This document shows, in pieces, positions 25,910 to 34,364 of a stretch of 64,000 nt of DNA (position 1 is its first letter; each line of letters begins with the position of its first letter). The position numbers and the translations under genes are program-made. The DNA is from Streptomyces sp. AA1529 (GTDB lineage Bacteria > Actinomycetota > Actinomycetes > Streptomycetales > Streptomycetaceae), in NCBI RefSeq assembly GCF_000280905.1, contig NZ_ALAP01000075.1:52608-116607 (forward strand), written 5' to 3'. The notes beneath the pieces were generated by a model. It worked only from the letters and a program-made list of their open reading frames with translations, searched no databases and was not told where the DNA came from.

Positions 25910-27618
25910 GCGACGGCTACGGATACGACCCCTACGGCCGCCGGCCCGAGATCATCGGCTACGACGAGTACGGCAGGCCCGTCCACCGCACGCAGGAGAT
26001 GCCGCCCGAGACGCCGCCCGAGGGGGCGTACCCGGGGCAGGAACCGTATCCGTATCCGGCCTACGACCCCTATGCCCAGGTCCCCGGGCAGCAGGCGGGC
26101 CACGACCCGTACGCGGGCCATCCGCAGCAGCAGGGCGGCCACCCGGGGCACCAGGCTCCGCACCCGCAGCAGGGCGCACCGTATGCGGGCACGCAGCCCC
26201 GGCAGGCCGTGCCCTACCCGGAAGCGCACCCCCAGCAGCCCGTGCCGTACCCCGAGGCGGACTCCCGGCAGGCCGACCGGGTGCCCGCCCAGGGCGGCCC
26301 GTCCCCGCAGGAGCAGCCCCCGCACGGCGGGGGCGGCGGCCGGGAGGAAGCGGCCCCCGCCGGCGAGGAGGACGGGTACCGCACCGAGCAGTTCTCGTTC
26401 GTCGAGGAGACCAGCGACGACTCCGAGGACGTCATCGACTGGCTCAAGTTCACCGAGAGCCGCACCGAGCGCCGCGAGGAGGCCAAGCGCCGGGGCCGGA
26501 ACCGGGGCGTGGCGCTGGTCGTCGTGCTCGCTCTGCTGCTGGTGGGCGGCACGGGCTGGGCCTGGTACGCGGGACTGCTGCCGGGCACCGGGGACGACGG
26601 CGGCACGGGCGGCGCCGCTGCGGGCGAGCAGCGGGACGTGATCGTGCTGCATCTGCGGGAGCAGGGCGGTGCCAGCTCGACTGCCCTGCTCGTGGACAAC
26701 GAGGGCGCGGGCGAGGGCTCCACTCTCCTGCTGCCCAACGCGCTCGCCGTCTCCGCGGAGAACGGCAGCACGACCACCCTCGGCAAGTCCGTGCAGGACC
26801 GCGGCGCCGGACCCACCCGCGACGCGCTGAACACCCTGCTCGGCTCGGACATCAAGGGCACCTGGCGGCTGGACACCCCGTTCCTGGAGAACCTCGTCGA
26901 GCTGGTCGGCGGCATCACCCTGGACACCGACACCACCGTGCCCGGCGCGAAGCGGGGCGCGGAACCGCAGGTCGAGAAGGGCGGCGACCAGGATCTGGAC
27001 GGCCGCGCCGCGGTGGCCTACGCCACCTACCGCGCCCGGAGCGAACCCCAGACCGCGCAGCTCGCCCGGTTCGGGCAGGTCATGCAGGCGCTGCTGAAGA
27101 AGGTCTCGGCCGACGCGTCGGCGGCCACCAGGACCGTCGAGTCCCTCGGCCAGATTCCCGACCCCTCGCTGTCCGAGGCCCAGCTCGGCTCCGCGCTGGC
27201 GGCGCTGGCGGACCGCGCCAGGCAGGGCGACTACCGCACCCGGACGCTTCCCGTGCGCGCCGACGGGACGCTCGGCAGACAGGCCGGCGACCGGATCGTG
27301 AAGAAGGTCCTCGGCGGCAGTGTCAAGAACTCCGATCCGGACGCCGTGCCCCGGGTGAGCCTGAAGAACGCCAGTGGCAGGCGCGGCCTGGACGGCACGG
27401 CCTCCGCGGCGCTGGTCAACGGCGGCTACACCGTGGTCAAGGCCGGTACGGGCACCACCCGCGCCACCTCGCTGGTGACCTACGCCGAGCCCGCGCGGAA
27501 GGCCGAGGCCGAGGGGATCGCCAAGACGCTGGATCTGCCCGGCAGTGCGGTGCGCAAGGCCGAGGGGGCCGCGAACGCCGATGTCACGGTGGTGCTGGGC
27601 GCCGACTACCGGGGGTGA
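25906..27618 (+). CDS. Divergent LytR-CpsA-Psr (LCP) family protein with LytR_C domain
   Basis: 570 residues: a long Pro/Gln/Tyr/Gly-rich cytoplasmic N-terminus (repeats such as DPYAG and PYPE), one membrane helix near 200-222, a shortened LCP domain (about 240-420), then a LytR_C domain starting at VPRVSLKNASGRRG. LCP enzymes attach wall glycopolymers to peptidoglycan. Here the usual Arg/Asp set of the pyrophosphate pocket is poorly kept, with only YRARSEPQTAQLARFGQVMQ recalling the second half. By position it matches what I remember as PdtA (SCO2578), linked to polydiglycosylphosphate attachment. Confidence 0.82.
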   Translation: MSDGYGYDPYGRRPEIIGYDEYGRPVHRTQEMPPETPPEGAYPGQEPYPYPAYDPYAQVPGQQAGHDPYAGHPQQQGGHPGHQAPHPQQGAPYAGTQPRQAVPYPEAHPQQPVPYPEADSRQADRVPAQGGPSPQEQPPHGGGGGREEAAPAGEEDGYRTEQFSFVEETSDDSEDVIDWLKFTESRTERREEAKRRGRNRGVALVVVLALLLVGGTGWAWYAGLLPGTGDDGGTGGAAAGEQRDVIVLHLREQGGASSTALLVDNEGAGEGSTLLLPNALAVSAENGSTTTLGKSVQDRGAGPTRDALNTLLGSDIKGTWRLDTPFLENLVELVGGITLDTDTTVPGAKRGAEPQVEKGGDQDLDGRAAVAYATYRARSEPQTAQLARFGQVMQALLKKVSADASAATRTVESLGQIPDPSLSEAQLGSALAALADRARQGDYRTRTLPVRADGTLGRQAGDRIVKKVLGGSVKNSDPDAVPRVSLKNASGRRGLDGTASAALVNGGYTVVKAGTGTTRATSLVTYAEPARKAEAEGIAKTLDLPGSAVRKAEGAANADVTVVLGADYRG

Positions 27619-27626
27619 CGGCGGTC

Positions 27627-27652
27627 GCGCGCGGCGGCCGCCGGCCGCGCGC
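27627..27652 (+). terminator. Hairpin after the LCP gene
   Basis: GCGCGCGGC at 27627-27635 pairs with 27644-27652, loop 8 bases, 8 bases after the stop. No T tract. Confidence 0.5.
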
Positions 27653-27744
27653 GGCGTCCCCGCCCGCCGTGACTGGGCCGAAATCCGGTCGCGTGGCCGT
27701 GAGACCCTGGAACACGAGATGTTCCCGACCCGAAAGCCTCACCT

Positions 27745-28197
27745 GTGACCGCCACGGACCGTTCCCTAGAGCTGATCAGCACCGCCGCCCAGGCGGCGGC
27801 CGACAAGCTCGCGCACGACATCGTCGCCTACGACGTCAGCGACGTGCTCGCCATCACCGACGCCTTCCTGCTCGCCTCGGCGCCCAACGACCGGCAGGTC
27901 AAGGGCATCGTCGACGAGATCGAGGAGCGGCTGAACAAGGAGCTGGGCGCCAAGCCCGCGCGCCGCGAGGGCGAGCGGGACGGCCGCTGGGTGCTCCTCG
28001 ACTACGTCGACATCGTCGTCCATGTCCAGCACAGCGAGGAGCGGGTCTTCTACGCTCTGGAGCGGCTGTGGAAGGACTGCCCGGAGCTGGAGCTGCCCGA
28101 GGACGCCGTGGCGACCCGCGGCAAGGGCGCCGAGCACGCCGAGGCGACGGGGGCCGGCGCCGGGTCCGCTGACGAACTGGACGGAGAGCTGCGCTGA
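27745..28197 (+). CDS. rsfS: Ribosomal silencing factor RsfS
   Basis: 150 residues of the Iojap/RsfS family, starting at GTG with LISTAAQAAADKLAHDIVAYDVSD. It carries DAFLLASAPNDRQVKGIVDEIEE and DYVDIVVHVQ. It binds L14 and blocks subunit joining when nutrients are short. A 30-residue Gly/Ala/Glu tail is specific to this lineage. Its stop is overlapped by the probable start of the next gene. Confidence 0.94.
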   Translation: MTATDRSLELISTAAQAAADKLAHDIVAYDVSDVLAITDAFLLASAPNDRQVKGIVDEIEERLNKELGAKPARREGERDGRWVLLDYVDIVVHVQHSEERVFYALERLWKDCPELELPEDAVATRGKGAEHAEATGAGAGSADELDGELR

Positions 28198-28847
28198 ACG
28201 GCACGGCGGCGGTGCGGGACCGCAGGATCGTCCTGTGGCGGCACGGCCAGACGGCCTGGAACCTCGAACGCCGGTTCCAGGGGACCACGGACATCCCGCT
28301 CACCCCATCGGGGCTCGACCAGGCCCGCCGGGCGGCACGGCTGCTCGCGGCGCTGCGCCCGGACGCCATCCTCTCCTCGGACCTGCGGCGCACCACGGCC
28401 ACCGCGGCGGAGCTGGCCGCACTCACCGGGCTCGGCGTCACCTACGACGAGGGCCTGCGCGAGACCTACGCAGGCGAGTGGCAGGGGCTCACGCACGAGG
28501 AGATCGTCGACCGCTACGCGGAGCAGTACGCCGCCTGGAAGCGCGGCGAGCCGGTGCGCCGGGGCGGCGGTGAGCTGGAGACCGAGGTCGCCGAGCGGGC
28601 GGCGCCCGTGGTGGAGCGCGGAGTCGACAAGCTCCCGGACAGCGGCACGCTCGTCGTGGTCAGCCACGGCGGCACCATCCGCACCACCATCGGCCGCCTC
28701 ATCGGGCTGCCGCCGCACACCTGGGAGTCGTTGGGCGGGCTGTCCAACTGCAGTTGGTCCGTGCTGGGCGAGACGCCGCGCGGCTGGCGGCTGCTGGAGC
28801 ACAACGCGGGCAGCCTGCCCGAGCCGGTGCTCGGCGACGACGACTGA
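28194..28847 (+). CDS. Histidine phosphatase (phosphoglycerate mutase-like)
   Basis: 217 residues with the RHG motif in VLWRHGQTAWN near the N-terminus, the second histidine in VVSHGGTIR and the conserved DLRRTTATA. Cofactor-independent specificity cannot be told; a phosphatase of small metabolites is more likely than glycolytic mutase. The start is probably CTG 28194 (NGTAAVRDRR), with GGAGAG at 28183-28188, 5 bases before it, overlapping the rsfS stop as CTGA. GTG 28212 has no ribosome-binding site. Confidence 0.88.
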   Translation: MNGTAAVRDRRIVLWRHGQTAWNLERRFQGTTDIPLTPSGLDQARRAARLLAALRPDAILSSDLRRTTATAAELAALTGLGVTYDEGLRETYAGEWQGLTHEEIVDRYAEQYAAWKRGEPVRRGGGELETEVAERAAPVVERGVDKLPDSGTLVVVSHGGTIRTTIGRLIGLPPHTWESLGGLSNCSWSVLGETPRGWRLLEHNAGSLPEPVLGDDD

Positions 28848-28959
28848 CCTCACCGGACGGGACCGTCGGGGACGCGGGGAACGCCGCGGCCCGAGGGCCG
28901 GCAGGGGACCGGAGGGCAGCGACGGGCCACCGGATTTCTCATTCGGCCCGGCCACCCGC

Positions 28960-28965
28960 TAAGCT
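28960..28965 (+). promoter_or_regulatory. -10 of the first tRNA-Ala gene
   Basis: TAAGCT lies 34 bases before the tRNA, with TTCTCA at 28936-28941 as possible -35 (spacer 18). The same TAAGCT hexamer precedes the second tRNA-Ala copy. Confidence 0.5.
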
Positions 28966-28999
28966 TCAGATCGTCCGCGGCGCTCCGGCGCCGCAGCCC

Positions 29000-29072
<73 letters not shown>

Positions 29073-29080
29073 CAGCCCAG

Positions 29081-29115
29081 GATCCCGCCCTCCGCCACGG
29101 AGAGCGGGATCTTTG
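29081..29115 (+). terminator. Terminator after the first tRNA-Ala
   Basis: GATCCCGC (29081-29088) pairs with 29104-29111 and CTCCG with CGGAG inside, loop CCA, followed by a short T run (CTTTG). Confidence 0.7.
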
Positions 29116-29178
29116 CCGTGCGGCCTCGATGTACGCGCCGGGGTGCACGCGCCGGGCGCGACCCTCGCGGACGCCGGA

Positions 29179-30198
29179 TCACCGCCCCTTCGCACCCCCG
29201 GCGTCATCGCACCTGCTGCTGCCCGTGCGCAGCATCCGCTCCCGGACCCGGGACAGCGGCTCGGCGTGCTCCTGGCAGCCGATCATCGGATCGTCCATCG
29301 TCCGCACCAGCCCCAGGAGCCGCTCCGACTCGTCGTCGTGCGGCACATAGGCCACGATCCGGGCCTCGGACGCACCGCTGATCTGGAGCGACGTCGAGCT
29401 GAGCCGCAGCCGGCCGACCGAGGCGTGCTGCACCAGCTTCACCCGCGCCCCCGGCGGCGCCACATCGCCGCTGCGCCACAGCTTCGAGAACTCCGCGCTC
29501 GCCTCGCACATCCGGGCCAGGAACTCCTCCCAGGCGGCCTCACCGACGTGTCGCCCGTAGCTGCCGCGCAGCGTCGCCACCATCAGCGACAGCTCCGCCT
29601 CGCGGTCCAGCAGCGCGCAGCAGCACGGCGGCATGGCCACGAACTGCTGCCACAGCACATTGCGTTCGGGCTGCCCCACCAGGTCCACCATCGGGAACAG
29701 CGCCCGGTACCCGGCGTTGGCGGCGAGCACGTCGTAGCGGCCGTTGTAGACCACCGCCGGCATCGGGTCCATCGCGTCCAGGATGCGGTGCACCTCCGGG
29801 TCGACGGCCTCGGCGAGCCGCTCCGGAGACGGCGGACGCGGCACCTCCGCCAAGTGGTACAGGTGATCGCGCTCGGCCTCGTCGAGCCGCAGCGTGCGGG
29901 CCACCGCGTCCAGGACCTGCGCACTGGCGTTGATCGGACGCCCCTGCTCCAGCCACGTGTACCAGGTCACCCCCACCCCGGAGAGCTGGGCCACCTCCTC
30001 GCGGCGCAGCCCGGGGGTGCGGCGGCGGAGCCCCGCGGGCATCCCCACGTCGGCGGGGGAGACCCGGGCGCGGCGGCTGCGCAGGAACGCGGCCAGTTCG
30101 GATCTGCGGCGCTGGGCGGGCGGGCGGACCGCTCCGGTGGCACCGCCGGCCGCTCGCGGCTCCGTTCGTCTCTCGGCGATGACTGTCACATCCCCCAT
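29179..30198 (-). CDS. XRE-family regulator with MmyB-like ligand-binding domain
   Basis: 339 residues. An N-terminal helix-turn-helix (LRRRTPGLRREEVAQLSGVGVTWYTWLEQG) is followed by the MmyB-type domain (VYNGRYDVLAANAGYRALF), ending in a domain that in relatives binds a small hydrophobic ligand. Such regulators usually control a divergent neighbour, here the MFS exporter that starts 93 bases away. The start may be ATG 30198 or GTG 30189. The 64 bases between it and the tRNA terminator are empty. Confidence 0.88.
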   Translation of the reverse strand: MGDVTVIAERRTEPRAAGGATGAVRPPAQRRRSELAAFLRSRRARVSPADVGMPAGLRRRTPGLRREEVAQLSGVGVTWYTWLEQGRPINASAQVLDAVARTLRLDEAERDHLYHLAEVPRPPSPERLAEAVDPEVHRILDAMDPMPAVVYNGRYDVLAANAGYRALFPMVDLVGQPERNVLWQQFVAMPPCCCALLDREAELSLMVATLRGSYGRHVGEAAWEEFLARMCEASAEFSKLWRSGDVAPPGARVKLVQHASVGRLRLSSTSLQISGASEARIVAYVPHDDESERLLGLVRTMDDPMIGCQEHAEPLSRVRERMLRTGSSRCDDAGGAKGR

Positions 30199-30245
30199 CG
30201 TCGCGGCAGCCCGTACCGGCTGCCAGGTGCTGTCAGTACCAGCAT
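30180..30245. promoter_or_regulatory. Candidate operator region between regulator and MFS exporter
   Basis: TGACTGTCA (30180-30188) is a perfect palindrome around one base. CTGTCA recurs at 30230-30235 within TGCTG-N7-CAGCA. These repeated half-sites around both starts could be bound by the XRE regulator. Confidence 0.3.
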
Positions 30246-30291
30246 CGGCACGCTCTCGTGAGCCCCGCGGCCGTCCGGCCAGGCTTCCCGC

Positions 30292-31947
30292 ATGACATCC
30301 ACCTCGTCCTCCCCGCCGTCCTCTTCGCCGTCCTCTTCGCCCCTCCCGGCGTCGGCCGCCGCGGGGACCTCCGCACCGGTGACGGAACCCGCACCGCGGC
30401 ACCCGGAGTCCGCTGCCCGCGGCCTCAGTAAAGACCACGCCGCCGACAGCCGTTCCGTTCCCGGCAGCGGACCGGGTCCCGCCGGGGACTCGGCCTCCGG
30501 CGGCGGCCACGCGCGTCGGGGCCCGCGCCCCGGGTGGCTCCTGGCGATCGTGCTCAGCGGCCAGTTCATGGCCCTGCTGGACACCTTCATCGTCAACGTC
30601 GCGGCCCCCGACCTGCGCGCGGATCTGCACGCCTCGGGCGCGGGGCTGCAACTGGTGATCGCCGGCTACACCCTCGCCTACGCGGTGCTGCTGATCACCG
30701 GGGCCCGGCTGGGCGCCCTGCTGGGGCACGCCAGGATGTTCCTGTGCGGCCTCGCCCTCTTCACCGGCGCCTCGCTCGCCTGCGGTCTGGCGACCGGCAC
30801 CGGCTGGCTCATCGCCTTCCGGCTGGTGCAGGGCGCGGGCGGCGCCGTGATGCTGCCGCAGGTCCTCAGCCTGCTCCAGCGGACCTTCACCGGAGCCGCC
30901 CGCAACCGCGCGCTGGGCGCCTACGCCGCCGTGCTCGGCGTCGGTGCGGCGGCGGGCCAGCTGCTGGGCGGGGTGCTGGTCAGCGCCGACCTGTTCGGCT
31001 GGGGCTGGCGCCCGGTCTTCCTGATCAACGTCCCGGTGGGTGCCGCCCTGCTCCTCGCGGGGCCCGCGCTGCTGCGGGTGCGCACCGAGCCCAGGGGCGG
31101 CGCCGAGGAGCGGCGGGCGCTGGACCTGCCGGGGCTGGTCCTGCTCGGCACCGTGCTGCTGCTGTTCACCGTCCCCGTCGTGCTCGGGCGGGAGCAGGGC
31201 TGGCCGCTGTGGGGATGGGTGTCCCTGGCGCTGTGCGCCGCGCTCGCCCCGGTCTTCGGACGGTACGAACTGCTGCTGTCCCGCCGCGGCGGCCGGCCGC
31301 TGGTCTCCCCGCTGGTGCTGCGGGCTCCCGGTGTGCCGCTGGCCGTGCTGCGCATCTTCTGCATGATGGCGGTCAACGCCGGTTTCGTCCTGGTGGTGAT
31401 GCTGCATCTGCAGACCGGGCTGGGGAAGAGCGCGCTGCTCGCCGGCGTCTCGATGGTGCCGACCGCCGGACTCTTCGCGCTGGTCGGAATGGTCTGGCGG
31501 CGCCTGCCGCAGTCGTGGCACCCCCGGCTGTCGGCCACCGGGTTCCTGGCCGCCGCGGTCTCGTTCGGGTGGCTGGGGGCGCTTCTGTCCGGCGGCGGGG
31601 ACGGCGGCCCGTGGCTCTACGGCTGCCTGAGCGTCAGCGGAATCGGCATGTCCCTGGCCTACAACCCGGTGCTCTCCGGCGCCCTGGCGCGGGTGCGGCA
31701 GAGCGAAGCGGCCGACGCCAGCGGACTGTTGGTGACCACCGCGCAGCTCGGCCTGCTGAGCGGGGTGGCACTGTTCGGCGCGGTCTTCCTGGAGCACGTC
31801 GAGCGCGCCCCGGTCACCCCCGCGACCTCGGCACACGCGCTCACGCTCACCTGCACGGCCCTGGCCGCCGTGTCGCTCGTCGCGGCGGGGGCGGGCGCGT
31901 TGAGCGGAGCGGTGCGCAGGGTAGGAGGATGGACGGGGGAAGCTTGA
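30292..31947 (+). CDS. MFS transporter, DHA2 (14-helix) drug-export type
   Basis: 551 residues. A Ser/Pro-rich cytoplasmic N-terminus of about 80 residues precedes 14 predicted membrane helices. The DHA2 mark LLDTFIVNVAAPDLRADL is in the first helix, and the antiporter-type motif is seen in the fifth-helix region (LGVGAAAGQLLGGVL). It is probably a proton-driven exporter of a drug-like or endogenous small molecule, controlled by the divergent MmyB-type regulator. No biosynthetic genes are near, so the substrate cannot be guessed. Confidence 0.88.
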   Translation: MTSTSSSPPSSSPSSSPLPASAAAGTSAPVTEPAPRHPESAARGLSKDHAADSRSVPGSGPGPAGDSASGGGHARRGPRPGWLLAIVLSGQFMALLDTFIVNVAAPDLRADLHASGAGLQLVIAGYTLAYAVLLITGARLGALLGHARMFLCGLALFTGASLACGLATGTGWLIAFRLVQGAGGAVMLPQVLSLLQRTFTGAARNRALGAYAAVLGVGAAAGQLLGGVLVSADLFGWGWRPVFLINVPVGAALLLAGPALLRVRTEPRGGAEERRALDLPGLVLLGTVLLLFTVPVVLGREQGWPLWGWVSLALCAALAPVFGRYELLLSRRGGRPLVSPLVLRAPGVPLAVLRIFCMMAVNAGFVLVVMLHLQTGLGKSALLAGVSMVPTAGLFALVGMVWRRLPQSWHPRLSATGFLAAAVSFGWLGALLSGGGDGGPWLYGCLSVSGIGMSLAYNPVLSGALARVRQSEAADASGLLVTTAQLGLLSGVALFGAVFLEHVERAPVTPATSAHALTLTCTALAAVSLVAAGAGALSGAVRRVGGWTGEA

Positions 31948-32032
31948 CCGGCCCTTAGCCCGGACGCCGGAACGTGGCAGAATCGGGGCGGCTGGAAGGG
32001 GGAGCCCAGGGGGAAGGGGAGGGGCGAGTGCG

Positions 32033-32227
32033 ATGTCGGCGACGGTCCTCGGCGAGGACGGCACCGGATCCCCGCTCGTACGGCCCCCGCCCGGCGCGCA
32101 GCACCGGCCGGGTGTCCCGGGCAATCTGCAGTGTCCGGCCTGCGGTTCGGCGAACGTCGCCCAAGTGCTCGGCGACAACGGAGGAGTTTCCTACGTGTGC
32201 ACGGCATGCGGCCACATCTGGAGCTGA
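32033..32227 (+). CDS. Small zinc-ribbon protein
   Basis: 64 residues. A disordered N-terminal half is followed by a CPAC-(X16)-CTAC zinc ribbon like those of TFIIS/Rpb9-type or ribosomal ribbons (QCPACGSANVAQV, VCTACGHIW). ATG 32033 follows a purine-rich stretch (GGGAAGGGGAGGGG) that can serve as ribosome-binding site. The next zinc protein starts 7 bases after the stop. Confidence 0.75.
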   Translation: MSATVLGEDGTGSPLVRPPPGAQHRPGVPGNLQCPACGSANVAQVLGDNGGVSYVCTACGHIWS

Positions 32228-32234
32228 CTGAGCG

Positions 32235-32468
32235 ATGGGCGCCCACAGCAGGAAGTGCGACTGGTGCGGCAGCGGCACCCCGATCGTCCGTGACATGGAA
32301 CCGGTCAACAGCGCCTACCAGTACTGGTGCGAGGACTGCGCGCGGGCGCTGATCATAAAGGGCGACCCGATCGAGACCTACCGCGAGTTGGACGGCGAGC
32401 CGATCTACGGCCGCCTGCTGGAGGCGCACTGCACGCTGAAGCGCTTCTACTCCTTCGCGACGGCCTGA
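32235..32468 (+). CDS. Small four-cysteine zinc-binding protein
   Basis: 77 residues with CDWCGSG and CEDCARA as a C4 zinc site, then YRELDGEPIYGRLLEAHCTLKRFYSF. It lies 7 bases after the first zinc protein, so the two are cotranscribed. Function unknown, perhaps nucleic-acid or protein binding. The last 22 bases overlap the end of the convergent mannosyltransferase gene. Confidence 0.75.
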   Translation: MGAHSRKCDWCGSGTPIVRDMEPVNSAYQYWCEDCARALIIKGDPIETYRELDGEPIYGRLLEAHCTLKRFYSFATA

Positions 32469-33856
32469 GCCCCGCCCCCGCCCCCGGCGCCGGCATCCCC
32501 TGCCGTCCTCGCCGTCCCCGCTGCGCCGCCCGGCCGGTGGCCGGACTCCCCGCCGCACAGCACCCGCAGCGCCACCACGGCCGTGACGCCGAGGAACACC
32601 GCCCCCGCGAGCGGGTAGCAGGCCGACAGCAGTATCTCGGCGCCGTTCTGGTGGAGTTCGGGAGGGCGCGGCGCGTCCGGGTCCCGGGGGACCCACCACG
32701 GCACGTAGGACCAGAACACCAGGGCCGCCAGCAGCGCTCCGGCCGACCAGCGCAGACTGCGGCGCCGCTGCGCCTCCACGACCAGCAGGAGCGTCAGCGG
32801 CAGACACCACACCCAGTGGTGCGACCAGGAGATCGGGCTGATCAGCAGCATGGTGACGGCACAGGCCGCGGCGGACCAGGCGCCCGCGTTCGGCAGGCCG
32901 CGGCGCCCCGCGAGGGCCGCGGCCACGGCCGCTCCCAGGCCGAGCACGGTGGCGAGGAGGGCCGGGCCCAGCCACAGTCCGCCCGGGTCCCCGGTGTGCA
33001 GCAGCCGCGCTGCCACCCCGTTCAGCGACTGGTTGTCGGTGAGTTCCGCCCGTCCCACCCGGTCGGGCCGCAGCACGGCTCCGCTCCAGAAGCGCAGGGA
33101 GTCGTGCGGGAGGAGCAGCGCGGCCAGCAGCGCGGTACCCAGGAAGGCCGCTGCCGCGACGGCGGCCTGCCGCAGCCACGGGTTCCACGGCCCCTTTCTG
33201 CGGTCCGGCCCGTGCAGCGCCAGCCCGTGCAGGGCCAGGTAGACGGCGAACAGTGCGGGGGTGAGCTTGATGCCCGCCGCGATGCCGATGCCCACACCCG
33301 CCCAGCGCCGCCCGGGGCGGCGGGTGAGATCCCACAGCACCAGGGTGGCCACCAGGAGGTTGATCTGCCCGTAGCGCAGTGTGGTCCACACCGGTTCGCT
33401 CCACACCGCGACCGCGGCCACGCCCAGGGCCGCGGCCGGCCGCGGGACGTGCAGCGGGCGGTGCAGCAGGCGCAGCGACAGGTGCGCCAGGGCCACCAGC
33501 AGTACGAGGCCGGAGACGGTCGCCGCCGCACGCAGGACGGGCACCTCCGGCAGCGTCAGGGGGAGGAACAGCAGCGCGGCGAACGGCGGATAGGTGGCGG
33601 GCAGGTCCGCGTAGGTGGCGCGCATCGCGTACAGGTCGTGGCCGTCGAGCACGGCCCGGCCCTCGGCCCGGTAGACCATCAGATCGATCATCGAGGGGGC
33701 CGTGGCGTGCCGCGCGGCCCAGAAGGCGGCGAAGGAGAGCAGCGACACCGCGAGCGCCAGGGCCGTCGGCCGCCGCAGCAGCCGGTCCCGGATGCCGCGG
33801 CAGCCCCGGAGTGCCGGTGGCGCTGCGCTCCCGTCGGGGCGGCGCGAGGTGCTCAC
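32447..33856 (-). CDS. GT87-family membrane mannosyltransferase (DUF2029)
   Basis: 469 residues with about ten hydrophobic helices and the GT-C signature region YRAEGRAVLDGHDLY with aspartates in the first outer loop. NQSLNGVAARLL and SWSHHWVW follow, all typical of GT87 polyprenol-phosphate-mannose-dependent alpha-1,2-mannosyltransferases. It probably adds mannose to lipid or wall glycans on the outer membrane face. TACTGT with a 6-base spacer precedes the GTG start, so the mRNA may be leaderless. Confidence 0.85.
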   Translation of the reverse strand: MSTSRRPDGSAAPPALRGCRGIRDRLLRRPTALALAVSLLSFAAFWAARHATAPSMIDLMVYRAEGRAVLDGHDLYAMRATYADLPATYPPFAALLFLPLTLPEVPVLRAAATVSGLVLLVALAHLSLRLLHRPLHVPRPAAALGVAAVAVWSEPVWTTLRYGQINLLVATLVLWDLTRRPGRRWAGVGIGIAAGIKLTPALFAVYLALHGLALHGPDRRKGPWNPWLRQAAVAAAAFLGTALLAALLLPHDSLRFWSGAVLRPDRVGRAELTDNQSLNGVAARLLHTGDPGGLWLGPALLATVLGLGAAVAAALAGRRGLPNAGAWSAAACAVTMLLISPISWSHHWVWCLPLTLLLVVEAQRRRSLRWSAGALLAALVFWSYVPWWVPRDPDAPRPPELHQNGAEILLSACYPLAGAVFLGVTAVVALRVLCGGESGHRPGGAAGTARTAGDAGAGGGGGAQAVAKE

Positions 33857-33862
33857 GGGCCG

Positions 33863-33868
33863 ACAGTA
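33863..33868 (-). promoter_or_regulatory. Leaderless-type -10 of the GT87 gene
   Basis: TACTGT on the minus strand, 6 bases before GTG 33856; no ribosome-binding site between. Confidence 0.5.
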
Positions 33869-33933
33869 CCGACTGCCGGGGTCCGGCCCTGGTACGGCGG
33901 GCCGCCCACCGCTCCGGTGTCGCGGGAAGCGAT

Positions 33934-33964
33934 TTGGCAGAAGGCGGTGTACCCCGTGTAAGCT
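33934..33964 (+). promoter_or_regulatory. Promoter of the second tRNA-Ala gene
   Basis: TTGGCA at 33934-33939 and TAAGCT at 33959-33964, spacer 19, lie 41 bases before the tRNA. Confidence 0.6.
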
Positions 33965-34005
33965 GGCGAAGCCGCCGAGGGCAAGCCCCGGCGGACCAGA
34001 GATCT

Positions 34006-34078
<73 letters not shown>

Positions 34079-34090
34079 CAGAAGCAAGAG

Positions 34091-34132
34091 GTGGGATGCA
34101 GTCGCGGATTCCGCGGCTGCATCCCACTTTTT
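34091..34132 (+). terminator. Rho-independent terminator after the second tRNA-Ala
   Basis: 34091-34107 pairs with 34111-34127 over 17 positions (one G-T), loop ATT, followed by TTTTT. This is a textbook terminator and rare in such GC-rich DNA. Confidence 0.9.
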
Positions 34133-34312
34133 CGTATGCCGACTCCATGCTGCTTCCCTGCCGGTCCCCTGCGGTGCGCCCCGTAGGACGGCGTTCTCCC
34201 GCACGAGGTGTGGTCCCCCGCGTCGGCGCTGCTCCCGCCCCTGGTCGGGGCCCGCGTTCCGGGTTCGCGGCCGGGCCGCCGACGGTCTCCGGCCGGGTCC
34301 TGCCGCGTGCGG

Positions 34313-34326
34313 TACCCTGAGCGCTA
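34313..34326 (+). promoter_or_regulatory. Leaderless-type promoter of the leuS leader
   Basis: TACCCT (34313-34318), 7 bases, then the ATG of the leader peptide, which would be the first codon of the transcript. Confidence 0.6.
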
Positions 34327-34364
34327 TGCGTGCCGTACGCCTTCTGCTTAGCGAGCCGCGCTGA
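34326..34364 (+). CDS. leuS leader peptide (MRAVRLLLSEPR)
   Basis: A 12-codon frame with three consecutive leucine codons (CTT CTG CTT at 34341-34349), ending at TGA 34362-34364, 44 bases before the terminator stem. This is the layout of a transcription attenuator that senses charged tRNA-Leu and controls leucyl-tRNA synthetase. The reading frame starts directly at the expected transcription start and lacks a ribosome-binding site. Confidence 0.8.
   Translation: MRAVRLLLSEPR

Noticed and set aside
29073..34005. Integrated element between the tRNA-Ala copies
   Set aside because: No integrase, excisionase, replication or transfer gene is present, and base composition does not visibly differ; kept only as a repeat observation.
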